DNA of 64,000 nt from Thiothrix caldifontis (GTDB lineage Bacteria > Pseudomonadota > Gammaproteobacteria > Thiotrichales > Thiotrichaceae), in NCBI RefSeq assembly GCF_900107695.1, contig NZ_FNQP01000002.1, positions 57,291-121,290 on the forward strand, in the 5' to 3' direction. The notes under the pieces were generated by a model that made no database searches, was not told where the DNA came from, and saw nothing but the letters and a program-made list of their open reading frames with translations. A program made the position numbers and the translations under genes. Within the stretch, counting starts at the first letter, position 1. Each line of letters starts with the position of its first letter. Positions 17,290 through 26,218 of this stretch are shown here, piece after piece.

Positions 17290-18417
17290 ATGCCAACCGC
17301 TGAAAACCGCTTCCCTGCCCTGCAAAACTGCTTGTATTTAAATCATGCAGCGGTTGCCCCTTGGCCGCAAATCACCGCAGACGCAGTACAAGCATTTGCG
17401 GCAGAAAATGCACAGCAAGGCACACTCAATTACCTGCATTGGCTGACGGTGGAACAAGCCTTGCGCGAACAAGCGCGTGAATTGCTGAATGCGCCCGCCG
17501 CAGGTGATATTGCGCTGGTGAAAAACACCTCGGAAGGTTTGTCCTTCGTTGCTTATGGGCTGGACTGGCAAGCAGGCGATAATGTGGTGGGGATTCGTCA
17601 GGAATTTCCTTCCAACCGCTATGTCTGGCAATCGCTGGCAAGCCAAGGCGTGGAATTCCGCCAATTGGATTTGCGCGAATACCCTGATGCCCCCGAAACG
17701 GCGTTGCTGGCGTTATGCGACTCCCGTACCCGTTTGCTCAGCATTAGTGCGGTGCAATACACCAACGGTTTGCGCATGGATTTGGCAAAAATCGGCGCGT
17801 TTTGCCGCGCCAAGGGCATTCTACTTTGCGTGGATGCGATTCAACAAATCGGTGCAATCCCGTTTGATGTGCAGCAAGTGCAAGCTGACTTTGTAGTGGC
17901 AGATGGACACAAATGGATGCTAGGGCCGGAAGGTTTGGCACTGTTTTACGTGCGCCGTGAGGTGTTGGAGTCTTTGCGCTTAACCCAATACGGCTGGCAC
18001 ATGGCAGAAGGTTTGACCGATTACACGATGGAAGACTACCAACCCGCGTTGGATGCACGGCGGTTTGAATGTGGCAGCCCGAATATGCTGGGGATTCATG
18101 CGCTGCACGCCAGCCTTGGGGTATTGCTGGAAACCGGCATGGCGACGGTGTGGGAACAGCTTAGTGCGCGGGTACAGTATTTGCTGGACGGTTTGCAAGC
18201 CTTGCCGGATATGGAAATTCTCAGTGATACGCGGGCGGAACGGCTTTCGGGTATTGTTACCTTCCGTTCGCACACGCGCACCAATGCCGAACTGTTCCAG
18301 CACCTGCAAAATAATGGCGTATTTTGTGCGCAACGCGGTGGCGGGATTCGCTTTTCACCGCATTTTTATACGCCGTTCAGCCAGCTAGAACAGGTACTTC
18401 ACTTACTCAATGCCTGA
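17290..18417 (+). CDS. Class V aminotransferase-fold PLP enzyme, probable EgtE-type C-S lyase
   Basis: This 375-residue protein has the class V fold with LYLNHAAVAPWP at the N-terminus, NTSEGLSFVAYGLDW, and the PLP lysine in VADGHKWMLGPEG. In a cluster with egtB and egtD it is the natural candidate for the EgtE step, cleaving hercynylcysteine sulfoxide to ergothioneine. The sequence alone does not separate EgtE from cysteine desulfurase-like relatives. The start is taken at the ATG 8 bases after the egtD stop; the longer open frame overlaps egtD. It converges on the HAD gene with a 15-base overlap. Confidence 0.8.
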   Translation: MPTAENRFPALQNCLYLNHAAVAPWPQITADAVQAFAAENAQQGTLNYLHWLTVEQALREQARELLNAPAAGDIALVKNTSEGLSFVAYGLDWQAGDNVVGIRQEFPSNRYVWQSLASQGVEFRQLDLREYPDAPETALLALCDSRTRLLSISAVQYTNGLRMDLAKIGAFCRAKGILLCVDAIQQIGAIPFDVQQVQADFVVADGHKWMLGPEGLALFYVRREVLESLRLTQYGWHMAEGLTDYTMEDYQPALDARRFECGSPNMLGIHALHASLGVLLETGMATVWEQLSARVQYLLDGLQALPDMEILSDTRAERLSGIVTFRSHTRTNAELFQHLQNNGVFCAQRGGGIRFSPHFYTPFSQLEQVLHLLNA

Positions 18418-19080
18418 CATAAGTTGTGTGTAACATTCCACTGCCGTGAATTCCTGCGTGTCTTTGGGTGGTTGCTGCGAGTCAGGCTGGTGAATCGCCA
18501 ACAGATACTTCACGCCATGCGCTTGCGCCGCCCGCAGCACATGCAGATTGTCATCAATGAATAAGGAATGAGCAGGATCATAGACCTCCACTTCGCTTAA
18601 CTTCTGCCAAAAATCAGGGTGCTCTTTGGGTAAGCCAAGGGAATGCGAGGTGATAATGTGATCAAAATACTGCTCTAAGGCCACATAGCCGAATTTCATC
18701 CCCACGCTTTTTTGGTGTGCATTCGTGAGTAACACCACCCGCTTGCCGCGTTTATGCAGGGATTCTAAAAAGCGTTCGACATGTGCCCGAATCTGGATAC
18801 GATCCGCTACCTCGTGTTTGAGTGCCACCAAGTCCGTTCCCAAATGATTTTGCCAATAATCAAGGCAATACCACTCCAGCGTACCCTCCATTTCGGTGTA
18901 ACGTTGATGCAAATAGGTACGAACTTCATCCGGCGTTGCGCCGCGCTGCGCGGCAAGGCGCACGGGCAAATGTTCTAGCCAAAAATGGTTGTCGAAATGC
19001 AAATCCAACAACGTGCCATCCATGTCCAGAAACACGGTGTTTATCTCATGCCAATTTAAATCTATTGCGTTATAATTCAT
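18403..19080 (-). CDS. HAD-family hydrolase, YrfG-type GMP/IMP nucleotidase
   Basis: The 225-residue protein has the HAD nucleophile motif FLDMDGTLLDLHFDNHFW near residue 16, the threonine/serine motif VVLLTNAHQKS, a lysine in GLPKEHPDF and the acidic SLFIDDNLHV. The LDLHFDNHFW extension and overall length match YrfG-like nucleotidases that dephosphorylate purine monophosphates. I take the ATG at 19080, which has GGAAG upstream, over a GTG at 19095. It is divergent from the beta-propeller lipoprotein gene, 50 bases away. Confidence 0.82.
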   Translation of the reverse strand: MNYNAIDLNWHEINTVFLDMDGTLLDLHFDNHFWLEHLPVRLAAQRGATPDEVRTYLHQRYTEMEGTLEWYCLDYWQNHLGTDLVALKHEVADRIQIRAHVERFLESLHKRGKRVVLLTNAHQKSVGMKFGYVALEQYFDHIITSHSLGLPKEHPDFWQKLSEVEVYDPAHSLFIDDNLHVLRAAQAHGVKYLLAIHQPDSQQPPKDTQEFTAVECYTQLMSGIE

Positions 19081-19130
19081 TTTATGGGCTTCCACATACC
19101 ACTAAAAATCGCATCATACCGGAGGATAAT

Positions 19131-21146
19131 ATGAAAAATCTGCATTTGCTGGGACTAAGCCTTTCCATCGCCGTGTTACTCGCTGGCTGTGGCGGCGGTG
19201 GTGTCAGCGGAAATAATCCCTCGAATACCGTCAGCAAACCCGCGTTAAAACAAGCGACCTCTAATGCCGAGCTAGAAGCCTTAATTAAAAAGCAAATGTT
19301 GGCAATCTACGGCACAACGCGCCCAGAAATTTACCCCGTTGCCTACACGACAGGCAGCAGCAACTCGGCTCCCGACAGTGCCGCAGGTTCGACTCAAAGT
19401 TTTTCCAGCACCAATACCCAAGAAACCTCAGTCGATGAAGCCGACCGCCTAAAAACCAATGGTAATTATCTCTACACCGCCGCCCTCGACAAACCCATTG
19501 TGCGCATTTTCAAAGCAAATCAGGCGACGACACAAGCAGTAGCCGAACTGCCCTTGAGCAACGACACCAACACCGTGCTGACCGGGCTTTATCTGGATGG
19601 CTCACACTTGGTAGCTCTCGCTGAAGACCAACAACAAGTGGGCATTTGGGACGGTTGGTTTACGCCCAGCTATTGGCGCAACCAACAAAGTCAGGTGCAC
19701 TTACTCAATGTTGCTGATCCTGCTGCCCCGGCTCAGACCAGTAAGCTAACCCTAGAAGGACAGATGATCAGCAGCCGACGCATCGGTTCGACCCTCTACC
19801 TCGCCACCCGCCATACACCCACCCTCAAAGGTTTAATCGAGTACCCGACAACGGACACCGAAGCTGCCGCCAACCGTGACTTGATCAACCAAGCGACACT
19901 CAGCGACTTTTTACCCGATTACCGCGTCAATGACGGCACAGGGCAAGAGCTATTTGCTGCCGATGATTGCTTTATGACGCAATACAATGGCAAAGATGAC
20001 TATCAAACCAGCATCATCAGCCTCTTGACCCTCGACTTGACTAGCAGCAACCCCATCCCTCAAGGCAAATGTTTCGCCGGTGATACTGAGACCTTGTACG
20101 CCTCCAGTGAGGCTATTTATTTAGCGACTACGCATTACAACTACACCACTGCACAAGTCGCTGACGCAACCGTCAGCAATACTGTTACCAACTATGACAC
20201 CGCGATTACCACCGACTTGCATAAATTCTCCCTCGCCAACGGCATTACCTACCAAGGCTCAGGGCGCGTCAATGGGCACTTAGGCTGGCAACAAGACCTA
20301 AAGCCCTTCCGCATGAGTGAGCACAACGGTGTATTGCGCTTGATCACTTACACCGGTAGCTGGTCAAATCGCACTGCTTCCCCCGCCAGTTTGTATACGC
20401 TGCAAGAAAATACAGCGACCCAATCACTGGATATTCTCGCGAAACTGCCCAATGACACGCGCCCCGCACCGCTCGGCAAACCGGGTGAACAAATTTATGC
20501 GACACGGTTTCTTGGTGACAAAGGCTATTTAGTGACGTTCCAAACCACTGACCCGTTGTATTTGCTGGACTTGTCTAATCCGCGTGACCCATTCATCGCC
20601 AGCGAACTGCAAATTGATGGCTATTCCGACTACCTGCATCCGGTTGGCAACCACTATTTATTGGGGATTGGTAAAGACGCAGTAGCCGTTGCCGGAGGTG
20701 ATGAGGGACGTGGCGCATGGTATCAAGGTGTGAAACTTTCCCTCATCGACATCAGCAACCCAGCCGCCCCGTATGAGAAAGAAAAGATCATTATTGGCAA
20801 ACGCGGTACAGAAACCGGTGTTTCCCAAAGTCATCACGCGTTAACCACTTTGCAGCAAGGTAATAACCTGCAATTAGCCTTACCCGTTAGCTTGCATGAA
20901 TCTGCCCCCAGTTACGCACCATCTGGGCCAAGTACCCACTATAGCTGGACACAAGACGAACTCTACCGACTCAACATCAACACCGTCACGGGTACTATGC
21001 AGGCACTGCCCCCCATCGTCGGCACTGTTAAAAATAGCGCCGACATTTACGGCTATTCCTACCAATGGCCTTATGACCGTTCGGTGATGATCGACACTTA
21101 TGTACATTACCTGCACGGTGACAAGGTGATTAGTCAAGCCTGGTAG
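19131..21146 (+). CDS. Beta-propeller domain lipoprotein (copy 1)
   Basis: The 671-residue product starts at an ATG with GGAGG upstream; the much longer open frame would add a non-coding leader. A lipoprotein signal peptide ends at LLAGC. After a low-complexity stretch comes TSVDEADRLKTNGNYLY, then a chain of beta-rich repeats with SRRIGSTLYLA, ADDCF, and TDPLYLLDLSNPRDPF...DYLHPVGNHYLLGIGKDA, typical of the secreted beta-propeller family often annotated Beta_propel. Function is unknown; a periplasmic or surface binding role is likely. A clear paralogue lies at 31134-33113, in the same orientation. Confidence 0.85.
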   Translation: MKNLHLLGLSLSIAVLLAGCGGGGVSGNNPSNTVSKPALKQATSNAELEALIKKQMLAIYGTTRPEIYPVAYTTGSSNSAPDSAAGSTQSFSSTNTQETSVDEADRLKTNGNYLYTAALDKPIVRIFKANQATTQAVAELPLSNDTNTVLTGLYLDGSHLVALAEDQQQVGIWDGWFTPSYWRNQQSQVHLLNVADPAAPAQTSKLTLEGQMISSRRIGSTLYLATRHTPTLKGLIEYPTTDTEAAANRDLINQATLSDFLPDYRVNDGTGQELFAADDCFMTQYNGKDDYQTSIISLLTLDLTSSNPIPQGKCFAGDTETLYASSEAIYLATTHYNYTTAQVADATVSNTVTNYDTAITTDLHKFSLANGITYQGSGRVNGHLGWQQDLKPFRMSEHNGVLRLITYTGSWSNRTASPASLYTLQENTATQSLDILAKLPNDTRPAPLGKPGEQIYATRFLGDKGYLVTFQTTDPLYLLDLSNPRDPFIASELQIDGYSDYLHPVGNHYLLGIGKDAVAVAGGDEGRGAWYQGVKLSLIDISNPAAPYEKEKIIIGKRGTETGVSQSHHALTTLQQGNNLQLALPVSLHESAPSYAPSGPSTHYSWTQDELYRLNINTVTGTMQALPPIVGTVKNSADIYGYSYQWPYDRSVMIDTYVHYLHGDKVISQAW

Positions 21147-21160
21147 GTTAGAATCTGGGT

Positions 21161-21709
21161 ATGCAAAAACCACCCAACATTCATGCCATACACCCGGTCA
21201 CTAGCAGCCGCTTATTCCACGTGGAGGAAATCCACTTGGAATTCAGCAACGGTGAACGCCGCATTTACGAGCGCCTTGCTAACCGTGGCAATGGCGCAGT
21301 GTTGATCGTGCCGCTGCTGAATGACGACACACTACTGCTCATTCGCGAATATTCGGCGGGAACCGGGCGCTACGAACTCGGCTTCCCCAAAGGCAAAGTC
21401 GAGAACGGCGAAAACATCCTTGAAGCGGCTAATCGCGAAATCATGGAGGAAGTCGGTTACGCTGCCCATGACTTGCACTTGTTGCGGCGCGTCAGCCTAT
21501 CCCCCGGCTATATGCAGCACCATACCCACCTGATTCTTGCCCGCGACCTATACCCCCATCGCGTTGATGGTGACGAACCCGAACCGCTAGAGGTCGTGCC
21601 TTGGAAATTATCTGACGCCGCAGACTTACTGTTGCAGGATGATTTCACCGAAGGGCGCAGCTTGCTGGCGCTGTATTTGGCACAGGATTGGCTCAAACAA
21701 CACACATAA
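21161..21709 (+). CDS. nudE: ADP compounds hydrolase NudE
   Basis: The 182-residue protein contains a full Nudix box GKVENGENILEAANREIMEEVG (about residues 79-100) and the NudE surroundings REYSAGTGRYELGFPKG and SPGYMQHHTHLILARDL. NudE cleaves ADP-ribose, NADH and diadenosine polyphosphates to AMP and a phosphate product. It sits directly upstream of cysQ, as is common in gammaproteobacteria, with 8 bases between the genes. The pair is probably one operon. Confidence 0.9.
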   Translation: MQKPPNIHAIHPVTSSRLFHVEEIHLEFSNGERRIYERLANRGNGAVLIVPLLNDDTLLLIREYSAGTGRYELGFPKGKVENGENILEAANREIMEEVGYAAHDLHLLRRVSLSPGYMQHHTHLILARDLYPHRVDGDEPEPLEVVPWKLSDAADLLLQDDFTEGRSLLALYLAQDWLKQHT

Positions 21710-21717
21710 GGACTTTC

Positions 21718-22509
21718 ATGGATTTACCGAACCTCCTCCACGCCACCGTGCGCATTGCTCAAGAAGCAGGCGATAAAATCATGGCTGTATACAACACGGT
21801 CGACTTCGCGGTGGAGCATAAACATGACGATTCACCCCTCACGGCTGCGGATATGGCCTCACACCATCATATTGTCGATGCACTGAAGGCATTAACGCCC
21901 GACTATCCTATACTTTCAGAAGAATCCGCACAGTTACCCTTTAGCGAACGCAGCCAATGGCAAACCTACTGGCTGGTTGACCCGCTGGACGGAACCCGCG
22001 AATTCGTCAAACGCAACGGTGAATTCAGCACCCTGATTGCATTAGTACATAACAATCAAGCCATTCTCGGCGTTGTTCACGCCCCCGCATTAAACGAAAC
22101 CTGGTTTGCGCACCAAGGCGGCGGCGCATTCAAGCAAATGAACGGGGAAACCCTCCCAATCAGCACCCGCACCACCAGCAAGCCGCTCAAAGTCATGGGC
22201 AGCAAATCGCACCGTGACCCAATCATGCCGCAGTTTTTGGAACGCATTGGCGAACACGAGTACGCAGTGATGGGCAGCATACTCAAAGCCTGTCGCGTTG
22301 CTGAAGGTTCGGCGGACATTTACCCACGCCTCGGTTTAACCTCTGAATGGGATACTGCCGCCGCACAAATCATTGTGGAAGAAGCCGGTGGGTATTTCAC
22401 CCGCACCGACATGCAACCCATGCGCTACAACACCAAAGACTCCATGCTCAACCCGCATTTCTTTGTATTCGGCAAGGACTACCACGACTGGTCGCAGTAT
22501 TTAGTGTAG
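21718..22509 (+). CDS. cysQ: 3'(2'),5'-bisphosphate nucleotidase CysQ
   Basis: This 263-residue inositol-monophosphatase-fold protein has the metal-binding motif WLVDPLDGTREFVKRNGEFS and the second motif SEWDTAAAQIIVEEAGG. CysQ removes the 3' phosphate from PAP, the product of sulfate assimilation and sulfotransfer, at the inner membrane face. The start is the ATG after AAGGA; the frame opens earlier at 21688 inside nudE. It follows nudE closely and its end overlaps the convergent SseB-like gene by 9 bases. Confidence 0.93.
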   Translation: MDLPNLLHATVRIAQEAGDKIMAVYNTVDFAVEHKHDDSPLTAADMASHHHIVDALKALTPDYPILSEESAQLPFSERSQWQTYWLVDPLDGTREFVKRNGEFSTLIALVHNNQAILGVVHAPALNETWFAHQGGGAFKQMNGETLPISTRTTSKPLKVMGSKSHRDPIMPQFLERIGEHEYAVMGSILKACRVAEGSADIYPRLGLTSEWDTAAAQIIVEEAGGYFTRTDMQPMRYNTKDSMLNPHFFVFGKDYHDWSQYLV

Positions 22510-22896
22510 GTTTTGCAACATTCCCACTTCCAGATCAATCCCCAACTCATGGTCGGGGTTGATCGAAATGCTATAACCCACACCGACTTTCTCAATAATC
22601 CACTTAAACTCCGCCAATAAACCGCCGCCGTAGCCTGGGAAATCGCGTACAAACGCCTTGGCACGATCCGGGCTGGTGAATAAAATCAGGATTTTATTGC
22701 CTGCGTCATCATCCAAGGTCAGTGGCACTGCCTGATCACTGGTGGTCGGCTGCAAACCGCCAATCTGGTGCTTTTCATAAATCGGCATGAATAGCGTCAC
22801 TTCCAACAATTGTTGAATAAAAGTATCGCCCTCCAATTCGCCCGCTAAGGCTTTCACTAGCAGCTCTTCGGCTTCGTTCATCGTTTGTGGCGTCAT
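22501..22896 (-). CDS. SseB N-terminal domain-like protein
   Basis: The 131-residue protein resembles the SseB N-terminal fold: NEAEELLVKALAGE, TLFMPIYEK, a central PLTLDDDAGNKILILFTSPDRAKAF and a C-terminal SISINPDHELGIDLEVGM. Proteins of this kind are of unknown function, with some in enhanced serine-sensitivity contexts. I choose the ATG at 22896, which has AGGA 7 bases upstream; a GTG at 22953 would extend it by 19 residues without a good ribosome site. Confidence 0.65.
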   Translation of the reverse strand: MTPQTMNEAEELLVKALAGELEGDTFIQQLLEVTLFMPIYEKHQIGGLQPTTSDQAVPLTLDDDAGNKILILFTSPDRAKAFVRDFPGYGGGLLAEFKWIIEKVGVGYSISINPDHELGIDLEVGMLQNLH

Positions 22897-23075
22897 CTTG
22901 GTATCCTGATAGGTGTAATAGGTTAAAGGGTAATCAATCGCCGTATCCGGCACAATGACCCGTAAGAAGTATAATGATAAACCCTAAAGCCTGTTCTTTA
23001 AGGCGGGAAAATAATCATTTCTGTTGATTCTACGCTACAATATGCCCTCATTATTTGCCTACTTGAGCCATACTT

Positions 23076-24548
23076 ATGCCTACCCTGTTTCGCACCCTCT
23101 ACCGCAGCAGCCGATACCTGCTAACCGCAGTATTATTATTCATCACCTTCCCCACTATGGCGGATGAACCGCCATCGCAAGACATGCTGGAAAATTCCAT
23201 CGTCAAAATTTATGTCACTAGTAAAGCCCAAACCAGTTATTCCCCCTGGAATGCGGATAGCATCGCTTCCAGCGGCTCCGGCTTTATCATTGAAGGCAAG
23301 CGTATCCTCACCAATGCACACGTAGTTGCCGATCATATTTTTGTCGAAATCCAACGCGATGGCACGCCCAAACGCTACCAAGCAACCGTCGAGTATGTAT
23401 CGCATGAAATGGATATTGCCGTCCTCAAAATTAAAGACGAAACGTTCTTTGCCAAAGGTAAACCCCTCACCTTGGGCGAACTCCCTGATATTCACCAAGA
23501 AATCATGGTGCATGGCTTCCCCATTGGTGGTGACACCCTCAGTACCACACGTGGGATTGTGTCACGTATTGAATACATGCCTTATGTTCACAGCGGTCTG
23601 TCTTACCAAGCCATCCAGATAGACGCAGCGATTAATCCCGGCAACAGTGGTGGCCCTGCGATTATCAATGGCAAAGTGGCAGGCATGGTGATGCAAAAAT
23701 CTGATGAAAGTGCCGAAAATATCGGTTACATCATCCCCACCGTCATGATCAACCGCTTCCTCACCGACATAGCGGATGGCAAATACGACGGCTTCCCCTC
23801 TTTTTCGGTGGAAATACAAAACCTGCTTAGCCCAACGTTGAAACAAAAATATCAATTAAATGAGGAACAAAGTGGTGTCCTCATCAGCAAAGTCTGTGCC
23901 AACACTTCCGCTGAAAAAGCGCTACAAGAAAATGATGTCATTACCCACATTGACGGCAAAAATATCGATGATGATGGCACTGCACTGCTAACCCAGCGCA
24001 AAACCATTAACTTTCAACATTATCTCGACTTGCATCAAGTAGGGGACACGCTAACCCTGGACATCGTGCGTAATGGTAAACCGCAACAGGTCAAACTGCT
24101 GCTGGATAAAGCTGATGAAAGCGATTACACCTACGACAAAGAACCGCGCTACGTCATTTATGGTGGTTTTGTCTTCGTGGCTAGCGACGTCTACGAAGGC
24201 TGCCAAACCCGTGAAGACTATGATGAGCGTAAAGATAAAGACAAAAAAGATGATATTAGTATCACCCAAGTACTGGCAGCCTCCGGCAACTTAGGATTTC
24301 ACGACCTCTCATCATTGAGTATCAAAAAACTCAATGGTGAACGTTTCAACACCTTTGAAGAGTTCTACAAACGTTTACGCAGTAGTACAACCCCCTTCAT
24401 CATTTTAGAAGACTATTCCGGCTACGAAGTCGCGATTGACCGCAAACTCGCTGACAGTGAGCACGACGACATCATGGAGCAATACAGCATTCACAAAGAT
24501 CGCTCCAAAGATGTCGCGGCCTGGGATAAAGAACTCGCTCAAAAGTAG
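23076..24548 (+). CDS. Deg-like trypsin-fold serine protease with PDZ region
   Basis: The 490-residue protein starts with an N-terminal signal sequence ending near TMADE (residue 30). The trypsin-like triad is visible: His82 in TNAHVV, Asp113 in EMDIAVL and Ser191 in NPGNSGGPA. A PDZ-like part follows (about 265-345, with SGVLISKV and DVITHIDGKNI), then a further C-terminal module with a basic/acidic DERKDKDKKDD stretch. It is organised like the plant Deg2/Deg9-type proteases more than DegP. It probably acts in the periplasm. It is divergent from the SseB-like gene. Confidence 0.85.
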   Translation: MPTLFRTLYRSSRYLLTAVLLFITFPTMADEPPSQDMLENSIVKIYVTSKAQTSYSPWNADSIASSGSGFIIEGKRILTNAHVVADHIFVEIQRDGTPKRYQATVEYVSHEMDIAVLKIKDETFFAKGKPLTLGELPDIHQEIMVHGFPIGGDTLSTTRGIVSRIEYMPYVHSGLSYQAIQIDAAINPGNSGGPAIINGKVAGMVMQKSDESAENIGYIIPTVMINRFLTDIADGKYDGFPSFSVEIQNLLSPTLKQKYQLNEEQSGVLISKVCANTSAEKALQENDVITHIDGKNIDDDGTALLTQRKTINFQHYLDLHQVGDTLTLDIVRNGKPQQVKLLLDKADESDYTYDKEPRYVIYGGFVFVASDVYEGCQTREDYDERKDKDKKDDISITQVLAASGNLGFHDLSSLSIKKLNGERFNTFEEFYKRLRSSTTPFIILEDYSGYEVAIDRKLADSEHDDIMEQYSIHKDRSKDVAAWDKELAQK

Positions 24549-24573
24549 TCCAATATTCGCCTAAAACCGTTTA

Positions 24574-24602
24574 GCCACTCAAAGCCCAGCGCTTTGAGTG
24601 GC
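24574..24602 (-). terminator. Hairpin overlapping the stop codon of the serine hydrolase gene
   Basis: GCCACTCAAAGC (24574-24585) pairs perfectly with GCTTTGAGTGGC (24591-24602) around a 5-base loop. On the minus strand the stem contains the last seven codons and the TGA stop, and GGTTTTAG follows. A 12-bp stem with a weak U tract between two convergent genes fits a terminator. Confidence 0.55.
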
Positions 24603-25844
24603 TGCAAATACGCTGGCAACTTCCTTAAACATATCACGATTCGCTTGATTAACAGTCATCACCAACGCTGTATCGTTAGCAGGGTCGTACAGCATCATAG
24701 TTCCCCAAAAACCGGCATGACCCCACATTTCGCGCCCATTAAATACCGCACGTTGCAAACCCAGACCATAATTCGGGCTAACCCCACTGGTTTGTCGCAT
24801 GAGCTGCAAGGTTGTACGCTCACGGAACAATTCCCTGTGCATCAAGGCTCGCAAAAACAGCGTCAAATCCTCAGTGGTCGACACCAGCGCTCCACTTGCC
24901 CACGCCGCCGAGGTATTCAGCGAAGTTGCCGTAATATCGAGGTTATTGCCTTGTGCCACAAGATTATAGAAATGATGCGCTAAACGTCCACGTCCGGTTT
25001 CAAAACCTTCGTGCCAAGTGTTCACCATGCCTAAGCGATTGAAAATTCTCCCCCGATAATTCGCGCTCAAAGACTGCCCTGTTACCTGCTCAATCACCAA
25101 ACCTAAGAGCAAATAATGCGTATCGCTGTATTCAAACTGCCGACCTGGAGCTGCCAACGCATTCGCTGCCAAACCAGAACTGAGGTAATAGCCTAGCAAT
25201 GCCCGCCCATTCCACTGACGTGAAGCCAGACCCTGCCCATTGTTACTGAGTACCTCGCCGATCATCTGTGCAAACAAACCATTGCCATCCTGTGCGGTTG
25301 GCGTATCCGCGAGATAATCCCGCAACCCTGCCGTATGCTGAAGCAACTGACGCACCGTGATGCTCCCACCGGCTTTCACGCCCCCCATCACATGCAAATC
25401 ATCCAAGGTATATCCAGCAGGTAATAGCGTATTATCCAGCAAGCGTGACAAGGGCGTATCCAGCGTCAAATAGCCCTCTTCCACCAACTGCAATACCACT
25501 GTCGCGGTGAATACTTTGGAAATGCTGGCAACCCGAAAAGGATAAGCCATACTCATCGTTTCACCTGTTTGCGGATTCGCCAAACCTTGCGCCCGTGCAT
25601 AACGGTACTGCTGCTGCGGCACATCCAACAACAGTGTTGTACTGATGACATCCGCCTGTTGCAACGTATCGGCTCCCCAACGATCAAGACTAATAGTCAA
25701 GCGATTCGCCAAAGGGGTATCCTCACGAGAAATAATGCCGAGCTGGTCAGGAGCTATACCACTACCGCCACCACAACCTGCGACTAACGACATCAAGAGG
25801 CCAGCCCCGATTAAAGCAACCCTACGCCACACCAATCTGACCAT
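24579..25844 (-). CDS. Serine hydrolase, beta-lactamase/D-Ala-D-Ala peptidase fold, lipoprotein
   Basis: The 421-residue product starts at an ATG after AAGGGA and carries a lipobox LVAGC (Cys24). The class C-type SxxK motif is Ser107-Ile-Ser-Lys110 in VASISKVF. A YSD motif (FEYSDTHY) stands for the usual YxN, and HAGFWG supplies the H/KxG element. Such proteins are peptidases, esterases or amidases; beta-lactam resistance should not be assumed. It would be anchored to a membrane facing the periplasm. Confidence 0.85.
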   Translation of the reverse strand: MVRLVWRRVALIGAGLLMSLVAGCGGGSGIAPDQLGIISREDTPLANRLTISLDRWGADTLQQADVISTTLLLDVPQQQYRYARAQGLANPQTGETMSMAYPFRVASISKVFTATVVLQLVEEGYLTLDTPLSRLLDNTLLPAGYTLDDLHVMGGVKAGGSITVRQLLQHTAGLRDYLADTPTAQDGNGLFAQMIGEVLSNNGQGLASRQWNGRALLGYYLSSGLAANALAAPGRQFEYSDTHYLLLGLVIEQVTGQSLSANYRGRIFNRLGMVNTWHEGFETGRGRLAHHFYNLVAQGNNLDITATSLNTSAAWASGALVSTTEDLTLFLRALMHRELFRERTTLQLMRQTSGVSPNYGLGLQRAVFNGREMWGHAGFWGTMMLYDPANDTALVMTVNQANRDMFKEVASVFAATQSAGL

Positions 25845-26059
25845 ATTATCCCTTCCCTTCACTGTGTTAAGCATGGGAAGTGGTATAGGTTAAACCTTGC
25901 TACTCATTGGGTACGGGCAGCAGTGACGGCTAAAGCCAACCGATAAATGGCAGTGATCAAACTTCAGAAATGCTTATGAAAAAATTTGCGCCCGAATAAG
26001 CACGACACTGCTATCCTCCACTACACTATTTCACTTTACTGAATTGGATAGATACTATT

Positions 26060-26218
26060 ATGAAAAACACCAATTTTTGGCTGGGTAACGGCTTGCTGGC
26101 CTTAGCCTTATTGATACTGGTTTTCATGGGCACACTGTCAGAAATGCTCGGCATCGGCGCGGTCATTTTATGGATGGGCGTCGCTGCCGCAGGCACGTAT
26201 TTTATTATGAAAAGCTAA
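26060..26218 (+). CDS. Small membrane protein, 52 residues
   Basis: A short gene begins ATG AAA AAC ACC at 26060 and ends at TAA 26216-26218. The product starts MKNTNFWLGNG and has two hydrophobic segments (about residues 9-25 and 31-48) and a short MKS tail. The ribosome site is weak (GGATA). It overlaps the 3' end of the convergent tatD gene by 4 bases. The membrane-helix pattern and start/stop placement make it a credible small gene; function unknown. Confidence 0.5.
   Translation: MKNTNFWLGNGLLALALLILVFMGTLSEMLGIGAVILWMGVAAAGTYFIMKS

Noticed and set aside
24579..25844. Beta-lactam resistance gene
   Set aside because: The fold is shared by many peptidases and esterases; the lipoprotein form and YSD motif do not indicate a resistance enzyme.
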